Of a DNA stretch of 64,000 bases, positions 37,507-48,960 are shown piece by piece. Within the stretch, counting starts at the first letter, position 1. Every line of letters starts with the position of its first letter. Made by a program: the position numbers and the translations under genes. This DNA is from Sipunculus nudus. Its lineage: Eukaryota; Annelida; Sipuncula; Golfingiida; Sipunculidae. The notes below the pieces were generated by a model. The model was not told the origin of the DNA. It made no database searches and was given only the letters and a program-made list of their open reading frames with translations. The DNA lies in NCBI GenBank assembly GCA_026874595.1, contig CM049316.1, positions 19,121,839 to 19,185,838 on the forward strand, read 5' to 3'.

Positions 37507-38960
37507 ACTTTCGAGCTGTCGTCATTTGTTTGGTTTAGATGGTATCTCACGCTGGATGCAACCTGCCCTGTCATAACTGTCACACCATGGTAGCTGAAAT
37601 GGACGCCATCTGGGCGATAATACCGCTCTCTCAGTGGTGGAGAACAGTCATTGAAAATGACATCGGCATAAAGTTTACATTTCTGTTGTATCTCATGGTT
37701 TAGGGTTAGAATTTTCATGTTAAGATTTGAGTCATTTAGACGCCTAGGTAATGCAAGAGTTACAATTTTACATTTGCTACTTTTCCTTGTTAGTTCTAGC
37801 AATTTACAGAATTTGTTAACGAAACTTGAGCAGTCATTACATTCAACGTTATTTGTACCAACCTGTATCACTAGAGTATCATTCACAGAGAGATCTCGAC
37901 TAGCTTTAGGTATATTGTACAGTGCCTCATCAAGCGTTAGCCCACTAGTGCTTAACACACATATCTGTTTATCCTGAAGATTTTTGGCTAAACTTGCATA
38001 AGAATTTCTGACAAGTGAATCGCCAACAACCAGAACACGATTCCTAGCGCTTTTGTCATTCAAGTCAATGGTAACTGAGTCCGTTAAAGGATTACTAACT
38101 GCATCATTGTGTTTTGTTGCGTCGGATACTTGGCTTCCTAACCCAGTTTCTATGTTTTGGTTGACCTTCTTTGTAACTAGAGTTTCATTCAGAGATGGCC
38201 AATCATCATTCACAAACTCCGTGTGGTTGTCATTGCCCGTTACCTTAGTTTTAGTAGTGGTTCCAATGGTCCCAGTTGAGCGTCTACGATAAGGGTCAAC
38301 CATGGTTGCAGATTTACTGTTCTTACAAACTGCACTTTGGTTTGCATTTTGACATTTGCATTTTGTTTGAGATTTCATCTGAGATTGATTCAATTTTCTT
38401 TTCAGTTCAGTGCATTCAGCGGTCTTGGTAGACAGTTCACGTTCAAGTTTTTCATTATTTGCTTTTATTTCTAGGCATTCTTGCATTTTATTAAGCATGG
38501 TTTTATTTTCCTGTTTTATAACTTGGATTTTAGAAAGTATCTGTGCTAGTAATGTTGGAGTTTTTCTGCAAGTGGGACAGTTCCATATGAGGCCTTCCTC
38601 GTCAGGCATTGTGTTTGTGCAGTCATAATGAAACCAATTGTTGCACATACAGCATCTGATCATACTTGTTTCAGTGGTGTTGTCATGTTTGCAGTTACTG
38701 CTGCAACATGAAGTATCATTTTGTTAGTTCAGTACATCAATTTGAGACTTATCTTGCGGTGTTCTTTTGTCAATCGAACTTTCACTATCTTTTGAGGAAA
38801 CCTCTGCTTTCTTGTTTTTATTTCCATATATGTTTGGCCATTTTTTACAAGCACATTGAAGACAATATAGGTCGTCATCGATCCTTGTGGTAACACTGTG
38901 GTTTTTTATGTGACAGTCTGTACATTTACTGTATTTAGGTATGTTGACAGTTATCTGCAC
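37455..38960 (-). pseudogene. LINE ORF1: zinc finger plus SGNH/GDSL esterase, one nonsense codon
   Basis: One frame from 38960 to 37455, broken by a single TAA at 38724-38726. Upstream part: CTDCHIKNH and CLQCACKKW. Just after the stop come Cys-rich residues and then CCMCNNWFHYDC and WNCPTCRK, completing a PHD-like finger. A glutamine/lysine-rich coiled-coil-like stretch follows. Then the SGNH hydrolase: VLVVGDSLVRNS (nucleophile Ser), VIQVGTNN, RPDGVHFSYHG (Asp/His). CR1-group ORF1p esterases are thought to help membrane or RNP handling. It overlaps ORF2 by 52 bp in another frame. Downstream of the stop, 402 residues remain open from an internal Met. Confidence 0.8.
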
Positions 38961-40028
38961 GGAACTGAACTATAACACACTGCGGTCAGCCCAAGTTGTT
39001 TGTGGTCAGATCAATCAGACCGTGACAAGAGATTTCGCTGAAGGCCGTGACAGGGGATTTCCCTGGAGGCCGTGACAACGTAACAATACCAACTCACGTT
39101 GCTAACAACACTTGGTGGGCGATAATATGACTTAACTGGGCTCAGGCAATATCAAAAGTCACAAATGAATGCGTTTTTTCGTTGTCGCCATGTATAGAAC
39201 AGGTCACACATAAACCTATAGGCCCTTTCATTCTGTATCACCAAATCTCGCATATTACAAGGACAATCCTTAGCATATTTTGGTGAGTAGGCCTATCGCG
39301 TAATCACAGGAATTATTAGAATCAAACCTGATAGAAATATTTGTCACAGATCGTCAACTCAATAGCTGCATCACATGTTATTTCTGCCTGCCAGAACAAA
39401 GACGGTCACTAATACGAGTGAATGACGATGGTTTCTTCCTCAGCTAGGATAGACGAATAGTCCTATATAGCAATATAAAAGTATCCTTTTGAAGTTAAAA
39501 CCATTGTATGGTGATCCTTATTACCTGAATAATTACTGCATTGTTCTTTATTTGCTACCCTAACCCTTCAGAGTCCAGCCATAACTTTTTAAAGTAACGT
39601 TGGTAACTGACAAAGTATCCATGCAACCATCCAACAGCAGTGAATATATGATACCACTTTATTTTCATAGCGAGTTTCATAAAATGCCTGCTATTTAGTG
39701 AGGATTAATTATTTTCGACTGTATTCGAAACATACGGTCACAGGATAAATTTATATACCGTATTGACTAGCAGCACACACAGCTTAATGAGCCTTTTTTG
39801 TTACTGGAGAACATTGGATTTAAATTTTGGGAGGGGGCGTTCCATTTACAATAGGTCCACAAATTTAGTAGGGATTGGTGGTCTTTACAATGCAGAAAAC
39901 ATGCAAAGTATATATTTCCAAGGAGGGAAAGCGTACGGGGGTTCCACGTGAATAATTTTTTTAATATTATAAATATGACATAAATACTGCGCCTTATTAA
40001 CATAGCCTCTTTGCCTAATAGCCAAATA

Positions 40029-40029
<1 letters not shown>

Positions 40030-40089
<60 letters not shown>
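40030..40089. repeat. CT then CA compound microsatellite
   Basis: TCTC tract of about 38 bp followed directly by a CACA tract of about 20 bp. Confidence 0.95.
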
Positions 40090-40473
40090 TACATAAATCG
40101 ACATATCCATATAGACGGCTATATAGACTTATGCTCAAGAGGCAGCGGAATATTGCATACTTTGCTCAGCTGTCTGCAATGTTTATAAACATCGACAATA
40201 AGGTAACTGGATTAGTTGAAGGACTGCTTAAAGAACGTGCATGGTAGGCCTAAACAGATTCTATTACCCTACCGACACCGGCCACACCCCATCCCTATCT
40301 TCAACAACATGCCTATGTTTGTGTGTGCGAGCGTTCATATATTTCGTCATTAAATTGTTACCTTCGATAATAAATTTATTCATTAAAAAATTCGATTTGA
40401 CATGATATGACTTGATAACACACCACGCAAAATACTGCATAATCTTATAAATGACCTCGGACCAGGCTAGAAA

Positions 40474-40730
40474 CCAGGGCCGGATTCAGGATATCTGTAC
40501 GGTATTACAGAGGTTGGGGGGGGGGGGGAGGGACTGTGTGATTCAAGAAAAGGATGAAAAAAAATATGTTAAAACAAAACTTTTGTAACAAATTAAATGA
40601 TACTCTAACAGATAATACAATATATATTTTACCATGCATGTTTATAGCTTTGTAGTAGATAATGAATACGTTCATGGTTTATAAGGCGGAGACCCCCCCC
40701 CCCCCCCCCCCCCCGCGTATCCGGCCCTGG
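40474..40730. mobile_element. MITE with poly-G and poly-C tracts, copy 2
   Basis: Perfect 12-bp inverted ends CCAGGGCCGGAT and ATCCGGCCCTGG enclose 257 bp with a G run (40516-40528) and a C run (40693-40714) facing each other. AAA on both sides could be a short target duplication. Confidence 0.7.
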
Positions 40731-40971
40731 AAATCTTAATTTCCCAGAAAGCAGCGGGCTTCTGAGAACACCGTGGCTATCGCAGGACGACTGGGCCTTT
40801 GTCGAGGGAATACCAGTCATACATACACCTGTACAAATTCATGCATGGATCCATATAGTGCGGCCGAGCTATCGCATAATAGGGCATGGTGCGTTCACCA
40901 GTCGTCACAACACTAGGTAACCTTTAACTTAAATTCCTTTGTGAATAAAATCAGTTAATTTAGGTCATTTA

Positions 40972-40972
<1 letters not shown>

Positions 40973-41056
<84 letters not shown>
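40973..41056. repeat. AT microsatellite, about 84 bp
   Basis: Uninterrupted AT dinucleotide tract. Confidence 0.95.
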
Positions 41057-41059
<3 letters not shown>

Positions 41060-41130
41060 AATCTGGTAAACTACAAAAGGTGTTGCCCGTGGTTATTTAT
41101 AATACAGGGTATGACGTCACGTAATCAATA

Positions 41131-41457
41131 TCACCACATGGCAGCCTGGGTTTTCCCGGGCGACAGCAAAGACCAAGACGAAACTCCGGTATTTTCACAC
41201 TTGATAGTGTTTTGGTTGCGCAAGTCGTTGCACTTTGGCATGCCGCTGTAGGCCAACGATCTCCAGCGACGCTGCACGGGTGAATGGGAATCACGTCGAA
41301 GTGTCTCAGTGTCACAGAACTGAGCTGATTCTCCGCTAGCAGATTTGCCGGGACCAAAACACTGTAAATAATTTTGGACCACTAAGATTTCATGCCGTCT
41401 CCTGTGGATTAGCTCAACCAGCCGTGCACCGTGAGAGGCAGGCCATAAAGCAGCCAA
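41131..41457 (-). other. CpG-bearing open stretch of unknown nature
   Basis: 108 codons open on the minus strand and a second overlapping frame also open, in sequence less AT-rich than its surroundings. It may be a promoter/5' exon or an old repeat. No homology recognised. Confidence 0.2.
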
Positions 41458-41775
41458 GTAGGTATAAAGTGTAACATTATAGTCTAGATATACATTGCCT
41501 TAATTGGTCCGTATATACCAGTGTACAGTACACAGGACTTAGTATTCAGGTAACGTTACACAGTGGCTAAAGGCCAAGTGCGGAGGATTTTGCAGGGTCA
41601 TGTGACCGGTGTTTCAGTTGTCATGTGACTAATGGAGTGCATGTGATAAACTTCCTACCGGGGCGGAATTGTTGGGGGGTGTGGGGGGGGGGGGGGGGGA
41701 TGGTGGTGGAGGGCAGGGATATATTACAGGGTAATGTTCAAGAAAAAGATAAATTATAATTACCGGTATTTGGCC

Positions 41776-41811
<36 letters not shown>

Positions 41812-41812
41812 C
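41776..41812. repeat. TTA trinucleotide microsatellite
   Basis: Run of TTA followed by TTAT/ATTAAT-rich sequence to about 41925. The G-rich run at 41676-41699 precedes it. Confidence 0.9.
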
Positions 41813-42548
41813 ATTTTTTATTATTTATTGTTATTTTTACCGATTCTATAATTGTTATAATTATTAATAATATATTATTAATAATAAATTTTTATTTTTA
41901 TTTATTATTTTTATTATTTTTATAGATATGTATGCTAATCTGTAGAAATCATACATAATCCAGAGGAGATCAAGCCTGATGAGATTTTTTTTAGGAAATG
42001 TTCATTTCTGTGGCCATTGACCTACATGGTTCATTCTTTGGACGTGACTATCCATTTTGCTCAGTTTCATCTACAAAGAAGTCTGTTACTCCTCATGTCC
42101 ATGTTATCACTGGTTAACAACTTAACATGTAGGCCTTATTGGACTGCTTTGCCACTGTCTCACCACTGACATTTTCGGCATATATGGCTTTAAACTGCAT
42201 AGTTAGGCCAACTAGAAACCGGCCACAGAGCGCACGCTAACGCCGACAGTCCCGTATCGCATTCAGGTCTTCCCTAAAATTGAATGAAATCATGACCCAC
42301 CATTCCACATTCATTAATTGAACTCTAATGGAAACTTCAGAAGTCCGAAGAAAGGCCTATGAAACGAGAACAGACAAAATCTGAAACGGAGAAACATTAC
42401 AAACGTCGTTTAGAGATCTTATGTTGTGAAAACTAACAGTATAGTCCTAAATGTCCGTCGTTATTTATAAAATTTGCCTGACTTTTCTCAATTAAATGAG
42501 TGGCCAAGCTATGACGTGCCTGTGTTTGTTTTGCGGGGTTGCTATGTT

Positions 42549-42841
42549 CCAGGGGCGGATTAAGATGGAGGCACGCAGGCCCCCTCTTTTCCCCACCAAA
42601 AACACTTGGGAATATATGATTTGTACACTTTATACAATAAGCATGCCGTACCCCGATTTCGCGTCTTTTATATGTATATATACCGTTTTCTTCCTATAAA
42701 CTTCTGCATGCGAGAGTTATGTATATATAGTCTATGCGAGAGTTATGTATATATAGTCTATACTGGTAAGCGCTTGTTCACAAGTTCCAGGGTGTTCATC
42801 CGCCCCCCCCCCCCCTCTGTAAGACCCTGTATCCGCCCCTG
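42549..42841. mobile_element. MITE with poly-C tract, copy 3
   Basis: Inverted ends CCAGGGGCGGAT and ATCCGCCCCTG, internal C run at 42803-42815, and a 26-bp direct duplication (GCGAGAGTTATGTATATA...) at about 42709-42760. Confidence 0.65.
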
Positions 42842-43199
42842 TATTCTGATACCCGCCGTCTCCCATGCTTCAATGACTCGACTAAGAAATAAAAGCCAGC
42901 TACATTCACCTGCCTTTTTTTTAGGATTCGTGTGATTTTAGACTTACTCAACTTGCATTTAAATGAACTGCAGGTAATGCTAGTTGAGAAAGACTCTTAT
43001 AACGCCGCTGTGACGGAGGTATGAGGTATTGTTTATCAAGCTGTTGGTAAACATGGTCGGCCTACATCCGCCAATTTTTACAAACAGAAAAAAATGTAAC
43101 CTATGGGGATTGGTTTCATATATAGTCCTGCAATAAAACCCTCGATTTCGAGTAGAAGCGTGCATTCGAGTCCGCATAAAATATGTTTGCAGTTTCATG

Positions 43200-44115
43200 A
43201 ACTTTTTTCATATAAAACCAATTAATATGCAGATTAGCTGTCGCCATTATTTGAACTTCTAGTTTTGCCCATATCTCTCTTACATCTTGTCTTACCTTAG
43301 AGATCACGGTGTCTACAACTATGTTTTCATGGTCAAGGAATCTGATGAACCGTTTCAAATTACCATTAAATAATTTTATTGTGCAAATTAGCCGTCGCCA
43401 TTGTTGGATCTTCCCGTTTTGCTCATCTCTCTCTTTGACCATGTCCAATCTTAAAGTTAAGGGTGTCTACACCCATATTTTCATGGTAAAGGATTATGAT
43501 GAACAGTTTCAAATTATTATTTTTTTATTTGTAATATGCAAATTTGCTGCCGTCATTATTGCAACTTCTTATTTTGCTCATATTGGTCTTAGTTCCTGTC
43601 CAATCTTAGAGATAAATGTGTCCTCACCTATGTTTTCATGGTAGAAGAGTATGCTGAATCATTTGAAAATTCCATATAATGATTTTTTTAATATGCAAAT
43701 TTGCCGTCGACGATCTTCTAGTTTTGTTATATCCTCGTGGACCTTGTCCAATCTTAGAGGTAAAGGTGTCTGCACCCATATTTTCATGGCCAAGGATTAT
43801 GATGAACTTTAATTTGTGATATGCAAATTAGCTGTCGCGATTATTGCAACTTTTTATTTTGCTCATGTTGGTCTTAGTTCTTGTCCAATCTTAGAGATAA
43901 ATGTGTCAACGCCTAGGTTTTCATGGTAGAGGTATATGTTCAGTCATTTCAAACTACCATTTAATGATTTATTTTATAAGCAATTTAGGCGTCGGCATTA
44001 TTGGACATTCTAACGTCGTATATATCTATCTAAGTCCTTGTCCTATCTCAGAGATAAAAGCATCTATATCCATGTTTTATGAAGAACAGTTTAAAATTAC
44101 CTTTTGAAGAGTTTT
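43200..44115 (+). repeat. Satellite of about 155 bp, six units
   Basis: Units start with GCAAATTAGCCGTCGCCATT or variants (near 43234, 43386, 43542, 43700, 43826, 43985), followed by TTTTGCTCATAT, GTCCAATCTTAGAGATAAA and TTTTCATGGT. Spacing is 152-159 bp except one of about 126. Non-coding. Confidence 0.8.
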
Positions 44116-45576
44116 AGAGACTGATATGAAAATGAAGTATAAAAAAATGTATGAAATATTTTTTATGAAACGTCATGTTTATAAAAATAAAAGATCCTTC
44201 TGAACCGTATAGTGTCCTTATTGTTACAGATAAAAGAAACCCTGAAAGTTTAATGTTCTTTTACAAATATGACGAAGCAGAGTGCAATTACGTTATTCAT
44301 CAGATGAAAGTTTTTCCCAGTCGCTGATAAATCGTGAGTGATCACTGCCTATCTTTGCGAATTTAAATATAATCGTAGAATTACTCAGTGTAAAGGCTTA
44401 TATACATATGTATAAATAAACATCTTTGGCTAGTTCTGTCTTAAAAACTAAAATAACTACAATCCAAATTTTCATGGTGACGAATTACGCAGAAAAAATT
44501 AAGAATTGCAAAAATCACCTTTATTTCTTTATAACTGAAAATGCTGTGTGCGTGGTATTAGTCTGTGTCTTGACATTTACACCTTCAATTTAAACGTGTT
44601 GTGTTTTAGGTCTCAATAGGCCGTGATGCTCGCAAATTGAGGGGTTATAAGAATACTAAAGTGATCAATCATTTGGCATGACATCAATGAATCAAGTGAA
44701 AGTGCATGATAACTGAAGTTGCCGTCAAAAATAAAAGGTCATTATAAATGAGCTGGATTGGACAGGTAATCATAAACGGAAGCTTATATTTTCAATTATA
44801 CTTGCCACTTTCACTGGGAAACTGCAAAACGGTTTCAAACAACGAATTGAGCTTTCACACGCTATACGTTATTAAACCCTTTAGGCCACCCCTGGAGAAT
44901 CCTGATCGTAGTTGGTTACGAAACCGTTTAAATGAGAATATATATTTATATATTCCCAGGAGATGTGACCACCTACTGCCCCATGAGTCTGGGGCAAGTC
45001 TTATAATTGATGCCCTTTGAACACGCCGAAATAGTTTAGTTATGAAATAGCAACAAGATTATAGTGTAAGCGCGAATGTTTATGACAGCATGTTGTTCCA
45101 TGCATTATTTCACGTCCTAACTGTATACCTGCTGTTTAGTGCTAGATGCAGTTCGGACAAAATTAACGATTTATTCGCTCCGCCTTCAACGTTTAAAACC
45201 GTAATTGTAGCATTTCGATTAAAGATCATATATTCATTTAGCATATACTGCACAGACCAGCCAAATATTTAATGTTATTTAGTCAGAATTAATAGATGTG
45301 CGGCTGCAGAAAAATCTGATTTTTTGGGGGGGGGGGGGGGGAGGAGATTCATTTAGTTATATTTGTAGATTTCTTGCCAGTACTACCACCTGTCTCAATA
45401 GCAAGTTTGAAATCTGAATAGGTAAGATAATTAAAAATATAGCTGATTTTAGACCATTCAAATCTTAAACCAAGGAGCTTCAGGGGGTACTGCAGACTGA
45501 ACTCCTGTCATGGCATAGTCCAAGGAACCGATTCACCCCCATGAAAAAGATTTCTAGCATTTACATTTTGACAGGT

Positions 45577-45960
45577 TTTTAGCTCAGCTGACTGTTAGTC
45601 AACTGAGGTATAGGAATGGCGCTTTGTCCGTCGTCCGTCCGGCCGTCCGTTAGCAGGGCACAAATCGTAACTGCTGGCCCTAGAAACTTCTAAGTGAAAA
45701 TCCAGGGAGGTCCATAAAAAAATTCCTTGGACACCTGAAATCAAGTAACTGCGACCTTTATTCTCCAAGCTATGGGGCTTGAAAGTGGCCCCAGAATAAT
45801 CAAAAATTTGATACAAAACCTCCAATATCTTGATAATTAATGCATGGATTGTCATGAATCTTGCCTTGAATAATGACCATGACTAGTTTTGTCAGTTCCC
45901 GAAAAGTGGTGGCGCAACCTGTATTTTCTGATATTTTAACGAATATTTTTCTATTTCTTC
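45577..45960 (+). repeat. Satellite-bearing element A, short copy with one unit
   Basis: Same opening (TTTAGCTCAGCTGACTG), same CCGTC block, then one CACAAATCGTAA unit and the GTGGTGGCGCAACCTG closing segment. Confidence 0.75.
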
Positions 45961-46054
45961 TTTCACTGTAAAATGACAACAATCATGTCAGTTTCTCAGC
46001 TGTGATGACATCGAGTGTCCCAAAACCTGGTGTGTTTACTGATTACAAGTGGAT

Positions 46055-46071
46055 CCCCTATAGTAATCACC

Positions 46072-46104
<33 letters not shown>

Positions 46105-47530
46105 CATCCGTCCAGCCACACAAACTTGTTTCAAGACGATAACTCGAGGTTGGATTGACATATGGATTTCAAACTTGACTTACATATGGCCCACCACTAA
46201 AGCAAGAACATATATGATTTTAGGGTCACGAGGTCAAAGGTGAAGGTCACAGGACTCGCTTATATAAAAAAGATTATGGCTGCATTTTAAGCCAAACTTT
46301 TCAGCCCAAACTTCCCATTTTGCGCATTTAGCTGACTTGCCAGTATAGGGAGAGCATAAATGAATTTGGGGTCAAAGGTCAAGGTCACAGGGGCCATCTT
46401 TTCACAAATTAGTTTCCAGATGATAACTCCAGTTTAGTTTGACATATTGGTTTCAAACGTAACTTATATATGACTCACCACTAAAGTAAGAACCGTGTGG
46501 ATTTTTGGGTCCAACGGTCAAAGGTCAAGGGCACAGGACTCATTTGAATTTGAAGCCAAACTTTTCATCACAAACCTTCTATCTTCAAGATATTGCTAAC
46601 CTGGCAATTGTGGTAGATTCTGTTCAATATTGGGATCATGAGGTCAAAGGTAAAGGTAACAGTACCCACTTATTAGGAAGACTGTGAAAGCATTTTAAGC
46701 CAAACTTTTCATCCCAAACCTTCCATCTTGCACATATAGCTGAGCTGCCAATAGGGGAAGATACTGATTGATTTTGGGTCACAAGGTCCAAGGTCATGGT
46801 CACATGGGTTCATCTTTCCACATACTTGTTTCTGGCTAATAACTTCAGTTTGGATTGACATATTGGTTTCAATTTTGACTTATATATGACACACCAATAA
46901 TGTAAGAACTCTTTTGATTTTGGGGTCATAAGGCAAAAGGTCAAGGTCACAGGACCCACTTCTTTAAAAAGATTATTGATGTATTTTTAGCCAAACGTTC
47001 TTTCCTAAATCTTCTATCTTCCAGATGTCACTCACCTGCCAATAGTGGCAGTAACTTATGAATTTTGGGGTCACAAGGTCAAAGGTCAAGGTTATTGTGG
47101 CCATCTATCCACATATTGGTTTCCAGATGATAACACCAGTTTGGGTTGAAATATTGGTTTCAAACTTGACTTATTTATGGCCCAACGCTAAAGTAAGAAC
47201 TGTTGATTCTGGGGTCATGAGATCAAAGGTCGTGGTCACAGGACCCACTACTTTAGAAAGATTGTGGATGCATTTTAAGTCAAACTTTTCATCTCAATCC
47301 TTCCATCATCGACATGTGATGCACCTGCCAATAGGGGAAGTTTCCTTTTGATTTTGGGGTCACAAGGTCAAAGGTTAAGGTCATAGGGCCCATCCATTCA
47401 CAAATTAGTTTATGGATGATAACTCCTGTTTGGGTGGACAGGTTAGCTTCAAACTAATCACAGGACCAATATTTTGGAAAACCTCTTAAACATATATCCT
47501 TGTAGACAAATGCAGCTGAGCGTCGAGACC
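46055..47530 (+). repeat. Tandem repeat family carrying AGGTCAAAGGTCA-like words
   Basis: Opens with a TGTCTG/CCGTCC block (46070-46120), then about nine units of roughly 145 bp, each with a GGTCAAAGGTCAAGGTCAC-like core (near 46231, 46369, 46512, 46637, 46784, 46931, 47076, 47219, 47365). Alternate units share CTTGACTTATATATGRC-type and CCAAACTTTTCATC-type flanks, so the true period is about 290 bp. Ends near GACCCATGGGTCCCTAG. Confidence 0.8.
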
Positions 47531-48423
47531 CATGGGTCCCTAGTTATGCACTTGATTTTATTTAATAAATTGCCATTAACATCCCACAGGGTTTAATTCC
47601 AGTGCCAATACTTTTTTCTACATGCAAATTAATATACTTTGCAAGATTGAAGTAGAATGCTAATTCAAGCCATACCAATCTAGGAAACCGCTGATAAAAG
47701 CCAGATAAGGTTGTTTCCTTTCCTTAATTGGAGCTAACGATCCAAGACAGGATGGCAAAGCGGCAGACCTGGAAGCAGGTTAAGACACTTGTAAGAAACT
47801 CGTCTTAAATTGCCACAAGTACCGTCCTGTAATATATAGAGACCAAAGAATATTGCAATGATGAGGACAACCCAAAGAAGCCCTTACCAGTGAACAGCGT
47901 CGCTGCTTTTATGTAGTCGCAGAAAAAGTTATGGAACATTTGCTTATTCTGTAGAGTGCCTTGAATTGTTAAAGGTTTCTAAAATCCTGACTGTTAGGGG
48001 CTTGCCTTTGTCTGGCGCACTGCCTATAGCAGGGAACACCCAGTCTGCTCTGAACGTATGCACTGCAAGTTAGGATAAAACTGGTTGTTTGGGGTGTTGA
48101 GTTGCCAGTATTTGCTGCTGTAATGAATGACCTCCACCATTGCCACTATTGCCATCATGAAGGCAGATATGTCTGGAAATGTTCGACATTTTTATTGAAA
48201 ACAATGGAACACCTCTGTCGCGATGGACGCAACTCTCCGAGCATGTGAAGATAATCGGTGCAAATCTCAAATCTCCGTGCACTAATGGTGTGACCAGTCT
48301 TGTGCTTATCGCAACAGCAAGAACATCTGCGCTTCTTCACTTGGTTTACGAGTGATACAGAAACAATGACGAACTGGATAAAAGCGGACCGAACTGTCTC
48401 GCCAGTGAAGCTTGTTCGACATG

Positions 48424-48434
48424 GGTTCGAATCC
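48424..48434 (+). repeat. tRNA-type B box, possible SINE remnant
   Basis: GGTTCGAATCC is an exact B-box consensus. A convincing A box at tRNA distance and a cloverleaf are lacking, so this is at most a degraded tRNA-derived element. Confidence 0.25.
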
Positions 48435-48829
48435 GGGATCGGCTCAGTATTTACCCCTCATCAAAATTTGTTACGTAACAGATCGGATAACAAAAATAAA
48501 GACGTTCGCCGCGGAGTCAAAATGAATAGTCAGAAATAGCAGCGGAATCCAGATGAATAGTCAGAAATAGCAGTGATACCAAACTAGGTGACTACAGACG
48601 TTCTTGTACAAACTAATAAATTCCACATTGATTTCCTTCTCCAAGCAAAGTTCACGACGCCGCATATGGTGATTTGAGGAGAAACATTCTTACGATCTTA
48701 TTTATGTCGTCTCCAGTCAATCGAAGGGCACATAAAGGACGGGACTTTAGAGAGACACAATTATAACTTGAAGTTCTCATTATTGCGATAATTAATTTGA
48801 GCATAAAAAAATAACTAAATGGTAAATGG

Positions 48830-48960
48830 AACTGGTCATTATACTCCTCTACCATGAATACATAGGTGTAAACACATTAATCTCTAAGATAGAATAGGAA
48901 CTAAGACCGATATGAGCAAAATAAGAAGTTCAAATAAGGCGACAGCTAATTTGCATAATA
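48830..48960 (-). repeat. Single inverted unit of the 155-bp satellite
   Basis: Reverse complement reads GCAAATTAGCTGTCGCC, TTTTGCTCATATCGGTCTTA, CTTAGAGATTAATGTG and TATTCATGGTAGAGGA, matching the units at 43200-44115 on the other strand. Confidence 0.7.

Larger units (their letters stand above)
34077..39120 (-). mobile_element. Nearly full-length CR1/L2-like LINE retrotransposon
   Basis: Minus-strand element with ORF1 (PHD-like zinc finger plus SGNH esterase) and ORF2 (apurinic-type endonuclease plus reverse transcriptase), then a 3' end rich in AAAT/TAAAA repeats (plus-strand 34077-34103). An esterase-bearing ORF1 is typical of the CR1 group. Each ORF holds one in-frame TAA and is otherwise open, which points to a young insertion. 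A 25-bp tandem repeat at 39018-39080 probably lies in the 5' UTR. The exact 5' end and target duplication were not fixed. Confidence 0.85.

Noticed and set aside
40011-40094. Open frames rich in Ser-Leu or Arg-Glu on both strands
   Set aside because: Products of the CT/CA microsatellite.
44748-45020. 90-codon plus-strand open frame
   Set aside because: No recognised homology, no splice context, composition unremarkable.
48300-48539. tRNA gene suggested by GGTTCGAATCC
   Set aside because: No A box at proper distance and no cloverleaf could be folded by eye; kept only as a weak SINE hint.
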